Assembly (NCBI RefSeq): GCF_016773205.1
Contig: NZ_JAETWB010000015.1
Location: 1-64,000 of the forward strand
Length of the DNA: 64,000 bases
DNA from: Belnapia arida
GTDB taxonomy: Bacteria > Pseudomonadota > Alphaproteobacteria > Acetobacterales > Acetobacteraceae
Direction of reading: 5' to 3'
Shown here: positions 8,532 to 17,108 of the stretch, one piece after another
How the letters are laid out: every line of letters begins with the position of its first letter
Position numbering within the stretch: the first letter of the stretch is position 1
Notes under the pieces: generated by a model
What the model was told of the DNA's origin: nothing
Seen by the model: only the letters and a program-made list of their open reading frames with translations
Databases searched by the model: none
Made by a program: the position numbers and the translations under genes

Positions 8532-8564
8532 CGGACAGGCTGGGCGATCCGAGGCCGAGCGCCT

Positions 8565-9842
8565 CTACATTCCCAGCCGATCCCGGAGGCGGCCTTCCCA
8601 AACCTTCGCCGCCACCCCGAGGCGCCAGAAGCCGTGGAAGGGCATCGTGCGGATCGGCGTCACCGGCATGGCGATCTCGGCGGCCGGCGTGCCGGTTGCC
8701 AGCCGCGCGACCTCGCCGCCCATCGCCGTCGAGAGCGCGACGCCGCGACCGTTATAGCCGAGACAACAGAGCAGCCCCGGCGCCGGCTGGTGGATATGCG
8801 GGTAGTGGTCCGGCGTCATCGCCAGCTGCCCATTCCAGCCATGCGTCCACTCGGCCCCGCCGAGCGCGGGCCAGAGACGCTCCGCATAGCGGATGAGATA
8901 GGCGACGGGCGAGGGGTCGGCGATCGGGCGCTGCGGCCCGCGGCCGCCGATCAGCAGGCGGTTGTGCTGGTCCACGCGCAAATAGACGGTGATATGGCCG
9001 CTTTCGTAAAGCGAGGCCCGCATCGGCATGACGTTGCGCACCACCGCCTCCGGCAGCCGCGTCGTCGCAGCGATGGAGCTGAAGACGGGGACGATGCTGC
9101 GGCGGAGGCCGGGCCAGAGATCGCCGGTATAGCCGTTGGTACCGAGGATCACCATGTCGGCCGTGACCGTCCCGGTCGGCGTGGCGATGCGCCATCGCCC
9201 CTCGGCGCGGGACAGCGCGGTGACGGGCGTGCCGCCATGCACCGCGGCGCCGGCCTGCATGGCGGCACGCGCCAGGCCGCGGGCGTAGTCCAGCGGCTGC
9301 AGGTCGCCGCCGCTTGCGTCGCGCATCACCGCGAGGTAGCGGTCGGCGCCCGTCGCCTCGCGCGCCGCGTCGCGCTCCAGCAGCGTCACCGGCAGGCCGC
9401 GGCGTATCCCTTGCTCGGCCGAGCGGCGCACGGCCTCGGCATGCGCGGGCTGGTAGGCGGCACGCAGCGTGCCGCCCTGGCGCGCATCACAGGCGATCTG
9501 CCAGCGGCGGATCAGGGCGAAGGTCGTCTCCGGCGCGCCCCAGGCGAAGCGCACCATGCGCCCACCGAGCTCCGGCCCGAACGCCGCCTCGACCTCGCCC
9601 GGGTCGGGCTTGAGCCCGGGATTGACCTGCCCGCCATTGCGCCCGGAGGCGCCCCAGCCCGGCTCGTTCGCCTCCAGCACCACCACATCGACGCCGCGCT
9701 CGGCGAGGTGCAGCGCGGTCGAGAGCCCGGTGAAGCCGGCGCCCACCACCACGACATCCGCCTGCCGGTCGCCGGCGAGGGGTGGGGTCGGCGGCGCCGG
9801 GCGCGCGGTCGCGGCGTAGAGGCTGGGCGGCAGGGGCGTCAT
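8565..9842 (-). CDS. DAO-family FAD-dependent oxidoreductase (PuuB-like)
   Basis: The 425-residue protein has a Rossmann FAD site VVVGAGFTGLSTALHLAERG (G34-x-G36-x2-G39), then the acidic end VLEANEPGWGASGRNGGQV. That ASGRNGG motif is shared by gamma-glutamylputrescine oxidase and related amine/amino-acid oxidases of the DAO fold. The C-terminal GYNGRGVALSTAMGGEVA completes the FAD site. It likely oxidises an amino acid or N-substituted amine to imine and H2O2. It is the last gene of the hyuA-hyuB-binding protein operon (10-base gap), so its substrate is probably downstream of the hydantoinase-type reaction, for example a sarcosine-like or glutamyl-type amine. Confidence 0.85.
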   Translation of the reverse strand: MTPLPPSLYAATARPAPPTPPLAGDRQADVVVVGAGFTGLSTALHLAERGVDVVVLEANEPGWGASGRNGGQVNPGLKPDPGEVEAAFGPELGGRMVRFAWGAPETTFALIRRWQIACDARQGGTLRAAYQPAHAEAVRRSAEQGIRRGLPVTLLERDAAREATGADRYLAVMRDASGGDLQPLDYARGLARAAMQAGAAVHGGTPVTALSRAEGRWRIATPTGTVTADMVILGTNGYTGDLWPGLRRSIVPVFSSIAATTRLPEAVVRNVMPMRASLYESGHITVYLRVDQHNRLLIGGRGPQRPIADPSPVAYLIRYAERLWPALGGAEWTHGWNGQLAMTPDHYPHIHQPAPGLLCCLGYNGRGVALSTAMGGEVARLATGTPAAEIAMPVTPIRTMPFHGFWRLGVAAKVWEGRLRDRLGM

Positions 9843-9852
9843 CGGGCGGAGC

Positions 9853-11433
9853 CTAGCCCTTCTGCAGGTTGTAGAAGAGCGGCATGCCGGTGAGCATTCC
9901 TGTCAGGTTGCGGCGATAGGCGGTGAGGTCCCGCCACTGGCCCGTCGGGATATAGGGCACGTCGACGAGGGCCTGCTCCTGCAGCCGCCGCGCGATCGCC
10001 TGCCGGGCCGGCTGGTCCGGCGCCTCGACCCATTGCGCGCGGAGGGTCTCCAGCGCCTCGCTCGTTGGCCAACCCGGCCAGGCGGAGAGGCCGTTGCCGC
10101 GCAGCGCGAGATGCGATGTCGGGTCCCAGAGATCGAGGCCGGGGAGCAGCGTCGTCGTGCAGCTCCAGCCGCCCTGGTCAACCGGCCCGCGATTGGCGCG
10201 CCGCTGCAGCCAGACGCCGAAATCGACCGGGATGACCTCCACATTGAGGCCGGCGCGGCTGAACTGGTCGGCGGCGACATCGACCTGCCGCGCCATGGTC
10301 CCGAAATTCGCCGCCGAGAGGAAGCCGATCTTCTCGCCCTTGTAGCCCGCTTCCCGCAGCGCGCTGCGCACCCTGGCCGTGTCGCGCGGGCCGGTCAGCG
10401 CCTCCATCCCGGCATCGGAGGCCATGGGCGAGCTCGGGCAGAAGACGCCGACCCTGGCGTTCCAGAGTGCGGGGTCGTTGCCGGCGACCGCCGTCATGAT
10501 CTCGGCCTGGTCGACCGCGCCGAGCAGCGCGCGGCGGATCGCCGGGTTGTCGAAGGGCGGCTGCAGATGGTTCAGCCGGAGGATGCCCATGTTGCCGGCC
10601 GGGTTGGTGCTGCCGACCACGACGTTGCGCTCGCGCCGCACCACCGGCAGCAGGTCGAGCAGCAGGTCCTCGTACCAGTCGACCTCGCCGCTGACGACGG
10701 CCGCGGCGGCGGTCGAATGGTCGGGGATGATTTGCCACTCCACGCGCTCGATGAAGGCGCGCTTGGGGCCGGCGGTGAATTGCGGCACGCCGTCCGGGCG
10801 GGGCACATAGCCCTCGAATTTCTGCCAGACGGAGCGCGCGCCGTTCAGCCGTTCACTGGCGAGGTAGCGGTAGGGCCCGCTGCCGACAACCTCCATCACC
10901 TGCTTGGTCGGGTCGGCAGCGAAGAGGCGCTCGGGCATCATCACCGGGATGTAGCTCGTGCTCTTGGCCAGCGCGTGCAGCAGCAGCGGGAAGCGGTGCT
11001 TCAGCCGGAACAGGATGGTGCGGTCGTCAGGGGCCGACAACTCGTCGGTCGCCGCCATGAGCATCTGGCCCATGACATCGACGCGGCCCCAGCGGCGGAG
11101 GCTCGCCACGCAGTCGCTCGCGCGCACCGGCTCGTTGTCGTGGAAGCGCAGGCCCTCGCGGAGGGTGATGCGCCAGAGCCTGCCATCCTCCTCGGTGACG
11201 TGGCCCGCCGCCATCTGCGGCTGCGGGTTCAGCGCATCGTCCATGCCGTAGAGCATGTCGTAGCTGAGCAGCGCCAGGTAGCGGGTGGAGAAGGCGGTGC
11301 TGAAGAGCGGGTCGAGGATGGTCGCATCCGCATTCGGCTTGAAGCGGATGACGCGGGAACCCTGCGCCGCCGCCAGCGAGGGGGCCGCGAAGGCGGTGGC
11401 CCCGGCCGCTTGCAGGAAATGCCGTCGCTTCAT
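9853..11433 (-). CDS. Family 5 ABC transporter periplasmic binding protein (DppA/OppA-like)
   Basis: The 526-residue protein starts MKRRHFLQAAGATAFAAPSLAAAQ, a Tat-type signal peptide (R-R-x-F-L) with cleavage after AAA. The mature part follows the SBP_bac_5 pattern: ADATILDPLFSTAFSTR, DGRLWRITLREGLRFHDNEPVRASDCVASLRRW, and later NHLQPPFDNPAIRRALLGAVDQAEI. These proteins bind peptides, opines, glutathione or other small solutes for import. No permease or ATPase genes are in this operon, so it must work with a transporter encoded elsewhere. It lies between hyuB and the FAD oxidase, which suggests that it captures the substrate of that pathway. Confidence 0.88.
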   Translation of the reverse strand: MKRRHFLQAAGATAFAAPSLAAAQGSRVIRFKPNADATILDPLFSTAFSTRYLALLSYDMLYGMDDALNPQPQMAAGHVTEEDGRLWRITLREGLRFHDNEPVRASDCVASLRRWGRVDVMGQMLMAATDELSAPDDRTILFRLKHRFPLLLHALAKSTSYIPVMMPERLFAADPTKQVMEVVGSGPYRYLASERLNGARSVWQKFEGYVPRPDGVPQFTAGPKRAFIERVEWQIIPDHSTAAAAVVSGEVDWYEDLLLDLLPVVRRERNVVVGSTNPAGNMGILRLNHLQPPFDNPAIRRALLGAVDQAEIMTAVAGNDPALWNARVGVFCPSSPMASDAGMEALTGPRDTARVRSALREAGYKGEKIGFLSAANFGTMARQVDVAADQFSRAGLNVEVIPVDFGVWLQRRANRGPVDQGGWSCTTTLLPGLDLWDPTSHLALRGNGLSAWPGWPTSEALETLRAQWVEAPDQPARQAIARRLQEQALVDVPYIPTGQWRDLTAYRRNLTGMLTGMPLFYNLQKG

Positions 11434-11463
11434 GGTCCCGCCTCGCCTGTCAGGGGTGATGCT

Positions 11464-13116
11464 TTAGCCGGCCCAGGAATCCGCCAGCGACCGGGTGATG
11501 ATGCCGTCCTCAAGGTCGCGCGCGATCAGCGCGGCCGGGCGCTCGGCCGGCGGCCCGTAGCCGCCGCCGCCGCCGAGGCTGATGGTGACGACGTCGCCCC
11601 GGCGCAGCGGGAAGGAGACCTTGCTGTCGAGGCTGATGACCTCGTCGCCGCGCCGCACCTCGCACCGGCCCGAGGCGCCCTGGCCGCCGCCGAAGAGCCC
11701 GGAGGCGGCGCCGGTGAAGCGGTCGCTGTAGTAGGAGACCAGCGCCTCCTCGGCGAGGATCTCGTAGCTGCGGCTGAAGCCGGCACCGCCGCGCCGCGCG
11801 CCGAGCCCGCTGCTGTCCGGCCGCAGCGCGTATCCGGTGACGCGGAAGAAGGAGAAGTCCTGGTCCATCGCCTCAACCGGCGTGTTGGAACAGTTGGAGA
11901 GCGGATTGTCGACGGCGTCGCACCCATCGTTGCCGAGGCCGGCGCCATAGCCGCCGCCATAGACCTCGAGATAGACCGACCAGCCCACCGGCCCGAGCCA
12001 GGAGAGGCAGAAGGCCGTCGTCGTGTCGTAGCCCTGGGCGATGGCCCGGTCCGGCGCGGCCTGCGAGACCGCCATCATCACCGCGTTCCAGGCGCGCGAG
12101 GCGGAGATCATGCGGGCGCGCACCGGCGCCGGATGGTTCGGGTTGAGCAGCGAGCCCCGCGGCGCCGTGACCGTGATCGGCCGCAGCGCGCCGTCGTTGA
12201 AGGGGATGTCGGGGCTGGTCAGCGCCGCCTTGAGGCAGGAGACCGAGGCGGAGATCAGCGAGGCGAAGGGGCAGTTGAGGTTGGTGCCGACCTGCGGATC
12301 GGTGCCGGCGAAATCGACCGCGATGGAATCGCCCGCGACGGTGACGGCGACGCGGACGGTGATGGGGCCGCGGCCGAGCCCGTCATCGTCCATCTGCGCC
12401 TCGCCGCGATAGGTGCCGTCCGGCACCTCCGCGATGGCGGCACGCATGCGGCGCTCCGAGTAATCCTGCAGCGCGGCCATGGTGGCCTTCACCTTGGCCG
12501 TGCCGTAGCGCGCCGCGAGTTCCTGCACGCGCAGCACGCCGATGGCGTTGGCGGCGATCTGGGCGTCGAAGTCGCCCATGGTCTGCTGCGGCACGCGGAC
12601 ATTGGCGCGCAGCAGGCGCTGGAAGCCGCCGCCGTTCCAGTCGCGCGCCATGTTGAGCTTCATCGGCGGGATGATGAGCCCCTCGGCATAGACGTCGCGC
12701 GCGGCGGCGTTCAGCCCGGGCGCCCCGCCGCCGAGGTCGAGGTGATGCGCGACGGAGGCTGCGAAGCCGATCACCTCGCCGTCGACGAAGATCGGGTGGA
12801 AGAAGAAGACGTCCTGCAGGTGCTGGCCGCCGGAATAGGGGTCGTTGATGACGAGGAAGTCGCCCTCCTCCAGCGTCTCCTTCGGGAACATCGCCTTGCA
12901 GGGCTGGAAGATCGGCCCGATGCTGCCGAGCTGCATCGGGATCAGCTCGGCTTGGGCGACGGTGAAGCCCTCGGCGTCGAGCAGCGCGGCCGAGCCGTCG
13001 CGGGCCTCGCGCAGGATGGTGGAATAGGCGGAGCGGATGAGCTTCACGCCCATCTCGCGCGCCGCCGCGATCACCGACTGGCTGAGGACGGCATATTCGA
13101 CGGGATCGAGCTGCAT
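11464..13116 (-). CDS. hyuB: Hydantoinase B/oxoprolinase family subunit
   Basis: This 550-residue protein is the HyuB-type partner of an ATP-dependent hydantoinase or 5-oxoprolinase. Landmarks are the N-terminal LDPVEYAVLSQSVIAAAREMG, the EARDGSAALLDAEGFTVAQAELIPMQLGSI block, FLVINDPYSGGQHLQDVFFF, and near the C-terminus GGGGGYGPPAERP, a glycine-rich loop seen in the family. HyuA and HyuB together hydrolyse a cyclic amide such as N-methylhydantoin, hydantoin or 5-oxoproline with ATP. The gene starts 3 bases after the hyuA stop, so the two are co-translated. The exact substrate cannot be read from the sequence. Confidence 0.88.
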   Translation of the reverse strand: MQLDPVEYAVLSQSVIAAAREMGVKLIRSAYSTILREARDGSAALLDAEGFTVAQAELIPMQLGSIGPIFQPCKAMFPKETLEEGDFLVINDPYSGGQHLQDVFFFHPIFVDGEVIGFAASVAHHLDLGGGAPGLNAAARDVYAEGLIIPPMKLNMARDWNGGGFQRLLRANVRVPQQTMGDFDAQIAANAIGVLRVQELAARYGTAKVKATMAALQDYSERRMRAAIAEVPDGTYRGEAQMDDDGLGRGPITVRVAVTVAGDSIAVDFAGTDPQVGTNLNCPFASLISASVSCLKAALTSPDIPFNDGALRPITVTAPRGSLLNPNHPAPVRARMISASRAWNAVMMAVSQAAPDRAIAQGYDTTTAFCLSWLGPVGWSVYLEVYGGGYGAGLGNDGCDAVDNPLSNCSNTPVEAMDQDFSFFRVTGYALRPDSSGLGARRGGAGFSRSYEILAEEALVSYYSDRFTGAASGLFGGGQGASGRCEVRRGDEVISLDSKVSFPLRRGDVVTISLGGGGGYGPPAERPAALIARDLEDGIITRSLADSWAG

Positions 13117-13119
13117 GGC

Positions 13120-15135
13120 TCAGCCTTCCTTCCGCAGCAACATGTTTCCGGCGGCATCGCGCGCGCCGCTCCAGCCGGGCGGGACCCAGGTGGTGGAGGA
13201 GTAGCCCTCGATCAGTGCCGGGCCCCGCACCACCTCGCCGGCGCCGAGCGTGGCGGCATCGGCAAGGCGGGCCTGCACCGTGGTGCCGCCGGTCACGACC
13301 TCGGCTGTCGCCGGGCGCGCCAGTTCGGCGGCGCGCTCCCGCACCTCGGGCAGGGCGTCGAGGCGGCGGCGCAGGCCGAAGCGGAGGCCGACCAGCTCCA
13401 CCTTCCGTCCCGGCTCGCCGCCATGGAGATAGACCCGGCGGTGCTCCTCGGCGAAGCGCTCCGCCAGATCGGCGGCGGAGAGCCCACCGAGCATACCGGG
13501 GTCGACCGTGACCGGGATCTCGAAAGCCTGGCCAACGAAGCGCATGTCGAGCTCGAGGCTCGGCTCCAGCGGGCCGGTGAGGCCGAGTTCGGCGAACTCC
13601 GCCTCCGTCGCCGCGCGCAGGCGGGCGCAGTCGGCAGCGATGACGGAAGGCGTCTCCGCATCCAGCGCCAGCCGTCGCGTCGCGCCGCGCACCTTCACGT
13701 AATCGGCGGAGAGCAGGCCGAGCGCCGAGATGACGCCGGGGTTGGGCGGGACCAGGATCTCGCGGATGCCGAGCTCCTCGGCGATCTCGGCGGCCAGCAA
13801 CGGGCCCGCGCCGCCGAAGGGCAGCAGCGCGTAGTCGCGCGGATCGCGGCCGCGCTCGGTGGAGACGAGCTGCATGGCGCGCACGATGTTGGCGACGGCA
13901 AGGCGGATTGCCGCCGCCGCCGCGCCCCGGATATCGGTGCCGAGACGCCGTGCCACATCCTCGAAGGCACGGTGGGCGGCATCGGCGTCGAGCGACATGC
14001 CGCCGCCAAGGAAGGCGTCCGGCCGGATCGTGCCGCGCACCACATGGGCGTCGGTGACGGTCGGCTGGGTGCCGCCGCGGCCGTAGCAGGCCGGCCCCGG
14101 CTCGGCCCCCGCGCTGCGCGGCCCGACGCGGAGCATGCCGCCGTCGTCGATCCAGACCAGGCTGCCGCCGCCCGCGCCGACGGTGACGATGTCGAGCACC
14201 GGCGTGCGGATGGGCAGCCCGTCCACCTCCGTCTCGGCGGCGAGCGCGGCCTCGCCATCCTGCACCAGCGCGACATCGGTCGATGTGCCGCCCATGTCGA
14301 AGGTGACGAGGTTGCCGCGGCCGGAGCGCGCCGCCTGCCGGATCGCGCCGACGACGCCGGCCGCGGGGCCGGAGAGAAGGGCGGAGATGGCGTTGCGCCG
14401 CATCGCCGCTGCCGGCATGCGCCCGCCGTTCGACTGCATGACGCTGAAATGGCCGCGGAAGCCTGCCTCGGCCAGCGTCGCCTCGAAACGGGCGAGGTAG
14501 CCGTCGATCACCGGCTGCACATAGGCGGAGAGGGCGGTGGTGGAGGCGCGCTCGAACTCGCGGAATTCCGGCGCGACCTCGTGGCTGGCGGCGATGGTGA
14601 GGCTGGGCATGGCCTCCGCGATCAGCTCCTTCAGCCGCATCTCGTGCGCGGGCGAGGCATAGGCGGAGAGCAGGCAGATGGCGACGGCGCGGTAGCCGCC
14701 GGCGGCGAGGGCGGGCAGCAGGTCGCGCGCCACCGCCGCCTCGTCCAGCGGCTGGATGACGTCGCCATCGGCGCCGATGCGCTCGCTGACCTCGAAGCAG
14801 TCGCGGCGGCGGACGGGCGGCGCGGGCTTGGCGTAGTGCAGGTCGTAGATCCGGCGGCGGTCGTGCCGCTGCATGAAGAGGATGTCGCGGAAGCCGCGGG
14901 TGGCGACGAAGGCGATGTCGGCGCCACGCCGCTCCAGGATGGCGTTGGTGGCGACGGTGGAGCCGTGCACCAGGTCCGTCACCGCCTCGGCCGGGATGCC
15001 GGCGGCGCCGAGCGCGTTGAAGGCGCCGATATCGGGGCTGCGCGGCGTCGAGGGGACCTTGATGACGCGCACCTCGCCGCGGTCCACCGCGACCAGATCC
15101 GTGAAGGTGCCCCCGACCTCGATGCCGACACGCAT
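13120..15135 (-). CDS. hyuA: Hydantoinase A/oxoprolinase family subunit (ATP-binding)
   Basis: The 671-residue protein begins MRVGIEVGGTFTDLVAVDRGEVRVIKVPSTP, the phosphate-binding start of the hydantoinase A/ASKHA fold. It also shows DLVHGSTVATNAILERRGADIAFVATRGFRDIL and a second ATPase motif VTFDMGGTSTDVALVQDGE. AGGGSLVWIDDGGMLRVGPRSAGAEPGPACYGRGGTQPTVTDAHVV is a strong family signature. It supplies the ATP-dependent activation step of cyclic amide opening and pairs with HyuB. First gene of a four-gene minus-strand operon, with a palindromic operator about 60 bases upstream shared with the divergent XRE-cupin gene. Confidence 0.9.
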   Translation of the reverse strand: MRVGIEVGGTFTDLVAVDRGEVRVIKVPSTPRSPDIGAFNALGAAGIPAEAVTDLVHGSTVATNAILERRGADIAFVATRGFRDILFMQRHDRRRIYDLHYAKPAPPVRRRDCFEVSERIGADGDVIQPLDEAAVARDLLPALAAGGYRAVAICLLSAYASPAHEMRLKELIAEAMPSLTIAASHEVAPEFREFERASTTALSAYVQPVIDGYLARFEATLAEAGFRGHFSVMQSNGGRMPAAAMRRNAISALLSGPAAGVVGAIRQAARSGRGNLVTFDMGGTSTDVALVQDGEAALAAETEVDGLPIRTPVLDIVTVGAGGGSLVWIDDGGMLRVGPRSAGAEPGPACYGRGGTQPTVTDAHVVRGTIRPDAFLGGGMSLDADAAHRAFEDVARRLGTDIRGAAAAAIRLAVANIVRAMQLVSTERGRDPRDYALLPFGGAGPLLAAEIAEELGIREILVPPNPGVISALGLLSADYVKVRGATRRLALDAETPSVIAADCARLRAATEAEFAELGLTGPLEPSLELDMRFVGQAFEIPVTVDPGMLGGLSAADLAERFAEEHRRVYLHGGEPGRKVELVGLRFGLRRRLDALPEVRERAAELARPATAEVVTGGTTVQARLADAATLGAGEVVRGPALIEGYSSTTWVPPGWSGARDAAGNMLLRKEG

Positions 15136-15194
15136 GCTTTGCTTCCAGACCTGCTGGAGGGTAGCTTAACGCGTCACGGCGGCTCTGCAATCAG

Positions 15195-15223
15195 ATTGAA
15201 AATGCCTGGGCGATTTTTTCAAT
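15195..15223. promoter_or_regulatory. Palindromic operator between hyuA and the XRE-cupin regulator
   Basis: Perfect 8-base arms ATTGAAAA (15195-15202) and TTTTCAAT (15216-15223) are separated by 13 bases, in an AT-rich patch within a GC-rich chromosome. XRE-cupin regulators usually bind such AT-rich inverted repeats in divergent promoters. It overlaps the most upstream possible ATG (15222) of the regulator, which argues for the later start at 15252. Confidence 0.6.
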
Positions 15224-15251
15224 GACCGAGGAAAGCCTCAGGACCACGGCC

Positions 15252-15854
15252 ATGGCCGCCACGCCCGCTGCGGGTCCAGGCCCGGCCGGGCCGGAGCGCG
15301 AGCCCGTGCTCGGGGGGCGGTTGCGCGGCATGCGTCAGCGCCGGGAATGGACACTGCAGGAGCTTTCCGCCCGCAGCGGCCTCTCGGTCGGCATGCTGAG
15401 CCAGATCGAGCGCGGGGTCTCTTCCCCCTCGATCCGCTCGCTGCAGAAGCTCGCCGAAATCTTCGCGGTGCCGATCGGTTGGTTCTTCAGCGACCCCGGC
15501 GCCATGCCGCAGGGCCCGTCCTGGGTTTTGAGGCGAGCGCAGCGCCGCGTACTGGACCTTTCGGCTAAGGGCATCACTAAGGAGCTGCTGAGCCCCGAGG
15601 GCGACGGGAAGATCGAGCTGATGCTGATCACCATCGAGGCCGGCGGCTCCTCAGGCGAGGCGCCATACCAGCATGCCGGCGAGGATGCCGGTACGGTTCT
15701 GGAAGGGGTGCTGGATCTCGAGGTGGATGGCGCCGCGAGCCGGTTGCAGGCAGGCGATTCTTTCCGCTTCGTCAGCACCTTGCCGCATCGCTTCGGCAAC
15801 CGCGGGCCGCTGCGCTGCGTCGTCCTCTGGGCGGTGACGCCGCCGCTTTACTGA
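15252..15854 (+). CDS. XRE-family transcriptional regulator with cupin sensor domain
   Basis: The product (200 aa from 15252) has an N-terminal helix-turn-helix (about 20-77: RLRGMRQRREWTLQELSARS, GLSVGMLSQIERGVSSPSI) and a C-terminal cupin domain (about 110-197: EAPYQHAGEDAGTVLEGVLDLEVDG, SFRFVSTLPHRFGNRG). This is the PuuR-like plan; such proteins sense a small metabolite in the cupin and control a neighbouring catabolic operon. It is divergent from hyuA-hyuB, with a palindrome between. An ATG at 15222 is also in frame, but it lies inside the palindrome and has no ribosome-binding site. The ATG at 15252 has AGGA 8 bases upstream. Confidence 0.88.
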   Translation: MAATPAAGPGPAGPEREPVLGGRLRGMRQRREWTLQELSARSGLSVGMLSQIERGVSSPSIRSLQKLAEIFAVPIGWFFSDPGAMPQGPSWVLRRAQRRVLDLSAKGITKELLSPEGDGKIELMLITIEAGGSSGEAPYQHAGEDAGTVLEGVLDLEVDGAASRLQAGDSFRFVSTLPHRFGNRGPLRCVVLWAVTPPLY

Positions 15855-15912
15855 CCTGCCATGCCGGACGAGGCGGTGGCCTCGACAGGGACGGCGAAGG
15901 GCGGAAGACTGC

Positions 15913-16494
15913 GTGGCGCAACCATCGGGGGATGTGGTGCTCCTACCGGACTCGCCGCAGGCCAGGCTGCTCGATATCCTGCGCGTCTTCACGTCCATGG
16001 GCCTGGCGAGTTTCGGCGGTGGCCTTGCCGGCTGGATGCACCGCGAGGTCGTCGAGCGCCGGCGCTGGATGAGCGAGGAGGGCTTCCTCGCCGGGGTCGC
16101 GCTCGGCCAGGTGCTGCCGGGGCCGAACAGCGTGAACCTCGCCCTTTATATAGGCCAGCAACTGCGCGGAGTGCCGGGGGCGGCGATGGCCTTCCTCGGC
16201 ATCCTCGGGCCGCCCTTCCTTGTCATCCTCGGCCTCGCGCTGCTCTATGGCTGGGGGATGGGCATGGCGGGCTTCGCTGTGGTGCTGGGGGGAATCGCGG
16301 CGGCGGGGCTGGCGAACTCGCTGGCCACCGGACTGCGCACGGCGCGGCGGATGCGGGGCGCCTGGCCCTGGGCGGTGGTGGGATCGACCTTTCTCGCCAT
16401 CGGGCTGCTGCGCTGGCCGATGATCCCCGTGGTGGCGGTAATGATCCCAGCCAGCATCGGCCTCGCCTGGGCCGAGGGCAGGATGCGTGGCTGA
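15913..16494 (+). CDS. chrA: Chromate transporter, N-terminal-type half (short-chain ChrA)
   Basis: This 193-residue membrane protein is one CHR domain. Motifs are GLASFGGGLAGWMHREVVERRRWMSEEGFLAGVALGQVLPGPNSVNLA, with the F-G-G-G and P-G-P signatures, followed by four more hydrophobic segments. Starts at GTG 15913, after a GGAAG. The next gene overlaps it by 8 bases and encodes the second half, so the pair should form a two-protein transporter exporting chromate or importing sulfate-like oxyanions across the inner membrane. Chromate is the family name only; the natural substrate is not shown here. Confidence 0.87.
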   Translation: MAQPSGDVVLLPDSPQARLLDILRVFTSMGLASFGGGLAGWMHREVVERRRWMSEEGFLAGVALGQVLPGPNSVNLALYIGQQLRGVPGAAMAFLGILGPPFLVILGLALLYGWGMGMAGFAVVLGGIAAAGLANSLATGLRTARRMRGAWPWAVVGSTFLAIGLLRWPMIPVVAVMIPASIGLAWAEGRMRG

Positions 16495-17026
16495 GCGGCT
16501 GCTGGCGCTGCTGATGGTCTTCGCGCCGCTCTCGCTGGTCTCGCTCGGCGGCGGCCCCTCGATCTTCGCCGAGATGCAGCGTCAGGCGGTTGATGTGCAT
16601 GGCTGGATGTCGGCCGGGCAGTTCACCGACCTCTTTGCCATCTCCCGGGCGGCACCGGGGCCGGGCTCGCTGATCTGCGTCCTGGTCGGGTGGCAGGCGG
16701 CCGGCTTCCTCGGGGCGCTGGCGGGGGCGCTTGGCCTCTATGTGCCCTCGTCGTGCCTGTTGCTGGCCATCGGGCATTGGTGGCGGCGGCGGGGCGACAG
16801 CCCGGTTCGGCGGGTGATCGAGCGCGGGCTGGCGCCGGTGGCGGTTGGCCTCATCTTCGCCGGCGTCTACGCGCTGCTGCGGGCGGATGGCGCGGGCTGG
16901 ATGGAGATCACAACCCTTGCCCTCTGCACCATCGCGCTGTTGCGGGGCGCCAGCCCTTATGCCGTGATGGCGGTAGTGGCGCTGCTTTATGCCGGCCTCC
17001 AGCAGGCGGGCGCCATCGGCCGTTAG
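16487..17026 (+). CDS. chrA: Chromate transporter, C-terminal-type half (short-chain ChrA)
   Basis: The 179-residue product has the second CHR domain: LVSLGGGPSIFAEMQRQAVDVHGWMSAGQFTDLFAISRAAPGPGSLICVLVGWQAAG, with P-G-P at the expected place, plus further membrane segments. It starts at GTG 16487 inside the end of the preceding half-gene, so the two are translationally coupled. In short-chain ChrA pairs the two halves adopt opposite membrane topologies. It ends 82 bases before the beta-oxidation operon and may share its transcript. Confidence 0.87.
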   Translation: MAERLLALLMVFAPLSLVSLGGGPSIFAEMQRQAVDVHGWMSAGQFTDLFAISRAAPGPGSLICVLVGWQAAGFLGALAGALGLYVPSSCLLLAIGHWWRRRGDSPVRRVIERGLAPVAVGLIFAGVYALLRADGAGWMEITTLALCTIALLRGASPYAVMAVVALLYAGLQQAGAIGR

Positions 17027-17108
17027 CCTGCTACCTGTCCCGTTGACAGGGAGAGGGGCCGCGCAACAGGATGCGCGGCCAGTCACGACCAAGAACGAGG
17101 AACGCCCC

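Noticed and set aside
10033-15225. A 1730-codon open frame on the plus strand
   Set aside because: It runs antisense through hyuA, hyuB and the binding-protein gene. Such long shadows arise from high GC at codon position 3. The product is H/R/G/A-rich without any family motif.
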